Positions 20,426 through 25,251 of a DNA stretch of 25,251 nt are shown in pieces; position 1 is the stretch's first letter, and every line of letters begins with the position of its first letter. Source of the DNA: Priapulus caudatus (Eukaryota; Priapulida; Priapulimorpha; Priapulimorphida; Priapulidae); assembly GCF_000485595.1 (NCBI RefSeq), contig NW_014577226.1, forward strand, positions 321,964 to 347,214. Direction: 5' to 3'. Under the pieces are notes generated by a model. It searched no databases, had not been told where the DNA came from, and saw nothing but the letters and a program-made list of their open reading frames with translations. A program made the position numbers and the translations under genes.

Positions 20426-20953
20426 TTCTTTGATACTTCGTCTACAATACATACTCAAGATTTTCAGGAATCACTACTTCATTGAATCACCAGAATCACT
20501 ACGTCGAACCAAAAATTGAATTGTTTTTGTACATCGCGTGTGTCTGTGAGCGTGTGGATAATTTGCAAAACAACATTGTAGTAGCTATAAGTATAATACA
20601 TGTTTTGCTCCTTTATTAATGTTGTAACATCAATGCTCATAATGTAGGTTAATGGTACAGATAAACAGAAAAATAAAAAGCTCTTAGGATTAGTTTCAAA
20701 GAGGAACGCATTCATATACTATAACATCTATGAAAACATGATCTATATAAATAATCCTAAAAACCAAGTTATGTCTCATATAAAATAATGGTTTTACGCA
20801 TGTAATTTAGGGTTGCCTGACCATGGTCTCCGACTTCACAATGATTAGCGAAGATGCACGTAGCTAAATTAAGGGCAGTGTTGTATACAAGCTGACAGCA
20901 CTAACATAGTTTATGTTATTGTTTTTGAAAAAAACGGATAAAAATTTGAACTA
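20426..20953. other. AT-rich unique sequence, nothing identified
   Basis: Contains short direct repeats GAATCACTAC near 20468-20502, otherwise no supported feature. Confidence 0.4.
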
Positions 20954-21290
20954 CAGGAGCTCCCCTACTTACAAACAGGATAGGTTCCTGGGGTTTGTTT
21001 GTTAGTCCAAATGTTCGGATACAACATTACTCTTATAAATACTGAAATTGTACACAGCATTGTAAAAAAAAGGTCTGTACAGTACCGGTACAGCTATACC
21101 TCAATAATACTCAACAGTATATTTTACCAGCCTTAAACAGTATTACTTAATGTCTGAGGGACAGGGACTGGTAATGGCTTAAAGGTTAATTGTATATATA
21201 GACCTTTATTATAAGGTTGTATATACAGACAGGTTTGTTCATATCTCGGACAGCTGGTAACTTGAACATCTGTAAGTAGGGGAGCGCCTG
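20954..21290. mobile_element. MITE, 337 bp, TA target duplication, pogo/Tigger-like ends
   Basis: The left end is CAGGAGCTCCCCTACTTACA and the right end, reverse-complemented, CAGGCGCTCCCCTACTTACA, one mismatch in 20 bp. TA dinucleotides flank both ends (20952-20953 and 21291-21292). Ends starting CAG with a CTTAC-type subterminal motif and a TA duplication are typical of pogo/Tigger members of the Tc1/mariner superfamily. No transposase is present, so the element is non-autonomous. Confidence 0.8.
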
Positions 21291-21292
21291 TA

Positions 21293-22370
21293 CCTGGTTC
21301 TCTCCAAGTTAAAGGTATTGTCTAGCATTTTCAGCATGTTTCTTATTGTTCAATTAATTCAATTTGATTTTTGCTTAATGACCACAGCTCTAACCCTGTA
21401 TTATGTATAGCAACTTCGGCTTTGCTCTTGCTAGAAGAGCTACCGGTATCGGCAGCGAAGGAGCTACACTGGTAGAGCTATATATAATGATTATTGCTAA
21501 ATTAGATTTCCTGTATATATACTTTTACTTGTATTTGTATAATCTTGTACTTATAGAATACTCTATATAAAATGTATCAATTAAGCAACTGTTTATCATA
21601 AACTATTCAGCACGTTTATAGAAATACATAATCACTTTTGCGATAACTATACAGTTTATATAGCTAGTAAGATATTATCATGTGCAAGTTACAAATTAGA
21701 TTTCTACTGAATACTGTTGCATTTAAAAATGTCGATTACACGATTAAAAAATTCCCGTCTCTAACTGCTAGTCACCACACGCACGCGTAGTTTCCAACGA
21801 GTAGGATGACAGTCATCTCTACATCAACTCGTACCAGGATTTATCAGTACAGCAACGTTTAGATGATGTCATTTAGTTGTGGTACGTACGGCGGTACGCC
21901 TTCGCGTTTTGGTACCGTAGTGGTACTGTAGTGTTGTGAATGTGACTCACGACTGTTTCTGAACGCGATGCTAGAAGTCGACTTAGTGCAAATAATGCTT
22001 ATTTTCAAACATAACATGCAATAATAAATAATTTCGGGTTGAAATCATGGCCCGATCGCAACGTTAAACGGGTGTTACAACGCTTAAAGTAAACAGCAAA
22101 CTTACAGGATAGTACAACTCGACATGCCTGCGAAACCATGGATTGTAAATATAATCAAAACGGTACATGCCTACTGTATGTATTCATCCGCTATAAAAAG
22201 TTATAAAAATTCTTTAAAAATATGTCAAAAGTTAATTGAGTGTATAAATTAGCTTAGATATGCAATTGTATAGTGTCTCTTAGTAATACAAGAAAATTTT
22301 ATTCTAAAATTATAAAAATACCGGTTGTTGATAATCGATATAGTGCCTGCTCACCGGCGAACGTGAATAA
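21293..22370. other. AT-rich unique sequence, nothing firmly identified
   Basis: GTAC-rich words cluster at about 21881-21930 (GTGGTACGTACGGCGGTACG, GGTACCG, GGTACTG). No gene or RNA is supported. Confidence 0.4.
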
Positions 22371-22375
22371 TGTGA

Positions 22376-22391
22376 ATTGGTTATGACGTCA
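22376..22391. promoter_or_regulatory. CCAAT box plus full CRE palindrome
   Basis: ATTGG (inverted CCAAT) at 22376-22380 is followed three bases later by TGACGTCA at 22384-22391, the complete cAMP-response element bound by CREB/ATF proteins. CCAAT/CRE pairs are common in animal proximal promoters. An open frame begins with ATG at 22811 and meets a GTGAGT at 22938, which could be a first exon, but the evidence for that is weak. Confidence 0.35.
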
Positions 22392-22611
22392 TGGCAGTAT
22401 GGCAGCTCACATGGTGTGTTTTGTTTTGATCGTTAACTGTGCGTAGGTTCAATCAATGTAAATGGTATTGCTGCACAGATTTGATTTATTTATGGGTAGT
22501 TTACTCATTAGTTCCGCGCTTAACATTTTACGGTGTAGAATCAGTTAGTGAGTTACTAGTAGTAATGGCAACGGCCAAATGCAATATATACGTATTATAC
22601 GACATACAGTA

Positions 22612-22655
22612 GCCTGAGTCAAGGAGCTAAATATATTTAGCTCCTTGGCCTGAGT
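22612..22655. mobile_element. 28-bp perfect palindrome flanked by an 8-bp direct repeat
   Basis: GCCTGAGT occurs at 22612-22619 and again at 22648-22655. Between them lies a perfect 28-bp palindrome (22620-22647) whose arms are CAAGGAGCTAAATA and its exact complement. An inverted repeat bounded directly by an 8-bp direct repeat is the layout of a DNA transposon with its target duplication. 8 bp is the length typical of hAT-like elements. With no interior, this would be a remnant or a minimal derivative. The superfamily is inference. Confidence 0.65.
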
Positions 22656-22754
22656 AGGCCTATCAGTGGCAGTGTAACGTGAGTGATTCACTGATCAATT
22701 GACTAACCAAGATTGGTTAATTAGTGTTATTAATAGTCAATTTAGGAAGGCCAG

Positions 22755-22772
22755 TACTACTACTACTACTAC
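22755..22772. repeat. (TAC)n microsatellite
   Basis: About five TAC units. Confidence 0.75.
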
Positions 22773-23192
22773 AGGGCTGCTAACGTTGAGTTAGAGTTGA
22801 GAGTGAGATTATGCGAGGGAGCGGAGCGACCGATTTGGCATTTGGGGAGGGGCGCAGCGCCAGCGGTTCACCCCTTCCCACACCTGGAAGCTTTTGCATT
22901 TTTCAGCTTGAAATTGTGCATTCTGGTGCATACTTAAGTGAGTTTTTAACCATACACATGTATGTAATGCAATACACTGTAGTTCTGCTTTTAGATGGAT
23001 TAGATACATGCCGGTGTATATATTATATATGGATGGCTCAAAACAACACATCATTAGATCCAGATGAGACGGGATACTAGAGAAGCGTTGCCGAAAGGAG
23101 GTGTTGATCCCAAGCGCTATAAGCGCAGATCTTGCGCGCAATTCCGCGGCAAGGCGCACGCGACCGCGGGAACGTCCTACGACAGTATGCAG
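22773..23192. other. Unique sequence with weak exon-like frame
   Basis: The + frame from ATG at 22811 gives MRGSGATDLAFGEGRSASGS and ends near a GTGAGT donor at 22938. An overlapping minus frame (22809-23159) is equally open, so neither is called. GCGCT-ATA-AGCGC at 23115-23127 is a small palindrome. Confidence 0.35.
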
Positions 23193-23257
23193 CGCTGGCA
23201 GCTATGGATCCGTGCGCCGAATAAATTGGCCGGCGCACAGATCCATAGCTGCCAGCG
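23193..23257. repeat. 27-bp-arm inverted repeat with 11-nt loop
   Basis: The left arm 23193-23219 starts CGCTGGCAGCTATGGATC and the right arm 23231-23257 is its reverse complement with a single mismatch. The loop is AATAAATTGGC. This would be a very stable hairpin in RNA or a cruciform in DNA. It has no obvious target duplication. It may be a hairpin RNA precursor, a foldback element or the tip of a larger palindrome; I cannot decide. Confidence 0.85.
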
Positions 23258-23343
23258 AACAGTCCGCAATTTTACTGGGGGACACAGAGGGTAGACATTT
23301 GGGACGTGAACAGTGTTGACTTGTTATAAAAACATAATTTCTC

Positions 23344-23376
23344 TCTTCGGCTCCTCGGCCTCCTCGGCCTCCTCAG
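23344..23376. repeat. CTCGGCCTC 9-bp tandem repeat
   Basis: CTCCTCGGCCTCCTCGGCCT, about three units of 9 bp, then a CT-rich tail. Confidence 0.7.
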
Positions 23377-24019
23377 CTCTCTCTCGGTTCCTGTGGCAGA
23401 GCGAAGGGCTATAGTTCTAGATCTACACTAGATTCTGCTTGGAATTGTATTTACGTGACCTCTACTGTTTGGTCCTTTATTCTGCTTATAAGGTTACCAT
23501 CAAATTCAATCTGTATAAAAATGACATGTTATGATTCTTGCATCGCATATGACATCCTAAACTAACTTATACACCAGTAATAGTGGATAGCGGAACGGAA
23601 CTGGAACGATCGAGCGGGATTATTATAGACAGGGGTTTTAGCCAATCAGGTTAGTTGCTTCTTCAGCTTCTTAGGCGAAACTCACTTACATATATAAAAC
23701 TGTTCTCATTGGCAAGTAAGGATGAGGTCTAGAACCGCTCAGCAAATTGACATGCTCTAGAGTATACTTCGTTTTTTCCCCGTTTTTTTTTGTCTGTCTA
23801 TTACTAGCTACTGGCCTTTCTAAATCAAGGATAGTTTGGGACCCCGCAATTGTTTTTTTTGCATATGTGCTAAACTAATCCGTGGTGTTAAACTAGGATT
23901 GGGCAGCATTCCTTCCCATTTGGACACAACCATAATCTGGAGCCATAGGCATAGTTGTGCCTAGAATGGTATAATAATGTTATATTGAATATATGTGCAT
24001 ATTTTTGATATTATACACC
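23377..24019. other. AT-rich unique sequence, nothing identified
   Basis: No supported gene, repeat or RNA. Confidence 0.4.
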
Positions 24020-24025
24020 CAATCT

Positions 24026-24305
24026 CAGGGTGCGAAATTAACGCGAGTCCAGAGTCAAATACTCCCTGATTTACTGTCGGACTCCCTGATTTGACATATG
24101 CAGGAGTCCGTGTGACTCCCTGAAAATTCTGCTGTAGTAACTAGTTTGTTCCAGAGCACGGCCTCGCGGAATTACCGCATTTTTTCGGCAAATCTTTAAT
24201 TTGGAACTTCAGACTACAGACTTCCTCATTTTGCTGTGGACTCCCTCTTTTTGAGGGCAGGGAGTCCGTTGGACTCCCTTGTTCAAAAGTTAATTTCTAC
24301 CCCTG
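24026..24305. mobile_element. MITE, 280 bp, with 6-bp target duplication CAATCT
   Basis: CAATCT flanks the element exactly (24020-24025 and 24306-24311). The left end reads CAGGGTGCGAAATTAACGCG; the right end, reverse-complemented, CAGGGGTAGAAATTAACTTT. Inside, two ~46-bp direct units (about 24086-24126 and 24232-24279) each contain GGACTCCCT followed by (GG)AGTCC, so each can fold into a hairpin. CAGGG ends resemble hAT elements, but hAT duplications are 8 bp, so the superfamily is left open. Confidence 0.75.
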
Positions 24306-24311
24306 CAATCT

Positions 24312-24941
24312 GATTTCTTAGGAAAATTAGGCTGAGCAGCTGTCTTTGGATCAGAATAGATGCTGTATTCAGAGAAATTGGCTTTCATTTAAGATCTGAG
24401 ACGTTTAATGTGCAAGGCTGCCAAGCTAAAAAGGAACATTTGGTTATTCTTAGCACCAAACCTTGAAATCAATACTAAGCACATGTAGCAACAAAGAAGG
24501 TGGAGTTTGACCTAACATCCGTTGATATAATGCCTGCAGTGTGGCTGGGTCTAGAAGCTGCCACTTTGACATGGAATGTTGCAGTACGTTGGTCGTTGTT
24601 GCTGCAGAGTTGCATGACCTTTTAAAAGGCATGTTATACGCGAATTTACTGCTAGTAGTGTGCATAATATAAACAGGCTCAGATATACTTATCCCCCCCC
24701 CACACAAACACATGCATACATAAAAGTACCCCTCTACAAATTTAATTACCATGATAATGCTAATAAAATTTACCTGCTTAAAAAATAAAAAATATTAATG
24801 CTTACCTGATCCTACACCAGTAATCAGAAATTGGGGACCATAAACTTAGGTCTAAAGTGCACTTAACCATTGGACAGCCCCATACAGTGCATATGAATCA
24901 TACCATACTTGGACGGTATAAATGTAATTGAGGTCCTTGCA
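24312..24941. other. Unique sequence with an ambiguous open frame
   Basis: A minus-strand frame (24450-24752) includes SKWQLLDPATLQALYQRMLG, which looks protein-like, but the + strand is also open across the same bases (MPAVWLGLEAATLTWNVAVR) and no good donor bounds it. Not called as a gene. A C9 run lies near 24693. Confidence 0.35.
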
Positions 24942-24992
24942 TATTTTCAGTAAAAATAAGTTTAAATTATGCTACATATAAAAATTTCATTG
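24942..24992 (+). repeat. Fragment related to MITE X
   Basis: ATATTTTCAG through GCTACATATAAAAATTTCAT resembles 25044-25096 of the adjacent X copy (TTATTTTCAG through GCTACATAAAAAGTTTCATG) at lower identity. It is an older partial copy in the same orientation. Confidence 0.55.
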
Positions 24993-25013
24993 TTTTTTTT
25001 TTTTTATGTTTAA

Positions 25014-25251
25014 AGGAACAGTAGCCTCTAGGTTCTAGGGTTATTTTCAGCTAATTTAGGTTATAATTGCGCTACATAAAAAGTTTCATGGTTCAATCAC
25101 TATTAGAAATATTTTTAAAAAATGTTTTAAAACTAACGACTACAGTTTGATTACAACGACGGTGGCGCCACTCAAAGCGCACGATCTGAGAAGTTGCGCA
25201 AAATCACTTTCCAGCCAAGGGCTACAGACCGAGGGTATTCCTTATTTATTC
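25014..25251 (-). mobile_element. MITE X second copy, truncated by window end
   Basis: Begins AGGAACAGTAGCCTCTAGG directly after TAA (25011-25013), the same target word as in copy 1. It aligns, as the reverse complement, with the right part of X (about 6290-6531), roughly 85-90% identical by eye. Shared words include AACTAACGACTACAGTTTGA and GCGCACGATCTGAGAAGTTG. Its far end lies outside the window. Confidence 0.85.

Noticed and set aside
24450-24752. 100-codon minus-strand frame with SKWQLLDPATLQALYQRMLG
   Set aside because: Looks protein-like, but the opposite strand is also open and no convincing donor bounds it; not enough for a gene call.

Overview
The window looks like non-coding DNA from an animal nuclear genome. 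It has no operon-like ORF packing and no rRNA or tRNA that I can find. It does have long (GA)n/(CT)n, (CA)n, (TCG)n and GATA-type microsatellites, several minisatellites, and at least five short terminal-inverted-repeat (TIR) DNA transposons, some nested. The repeat style suggests a metazoan, perhaps a marine invertebrate, but the phylum cannot be read from the sequence. Most long ORFs here are open because they lie in tandem repeats (periods of 3, 33 or 34 bp, or dinucleotides) and are not genes.

Layout. 1-5440: a 33-bp CTG-rich minisatellite, tetranucleotide and pyrimidine tracts, (TCG)n, (GA)n/(GATA)n, a CACACAGACACGCGCG array, one possible + strand exon (3522-3663), and a decayed ~37-bp tandem array (about 3953-4370). 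5443-7558: a 2.1-kb composite made of a TIR element (family E) interrupted by two other TIR elements, X and Y. 7559-10638: sparse sequence, a possible minus-strand exon (8116-8270), and a G-rich 34-bp minisatellite. 10639-11471: a second, uninterrupted E copy in the opposite orientation; it serves as the empty-site reference for the first. 11520-11800: CpG-rich sequence with NRF1-like and YY1-like motifs and a possible minus-strand first coding exon (11579-11676). 11900-15510: very large purine and pyrimidine tracts. 15511-20953: mostly unique AT-rich sequence with a promoter-like cluster near 16475-16583, an AGGTCA direct repeat at 17340, and a two-unit dispersed repeat at about 18190-18540. 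20954-25251: a pogo/Tigger-like MITE, a 28-bp palindrome flanked by an 8-bp direct repeat, a long hairpin, a 280-bp MITE with a 6-bp target duplication, and a truncated second copy of X running off the window end.

The most informative structure is the E/X/Y nest. Comparing the two E copies shows where X inserted (TAA duplicated) and where Y inserted (CTGG present on both sides). It also shows that the ~155-codon ORF shared by the two E copies changes without obvious protein-level constraint. The only gene-level proposal is a low-confidence split minus-strand gene (exons at 11579-11676 and 8116-8270, with compatible phases). I found no clear new functional system. All superfamily and regulatory calls rest on motif reading, without database searches.
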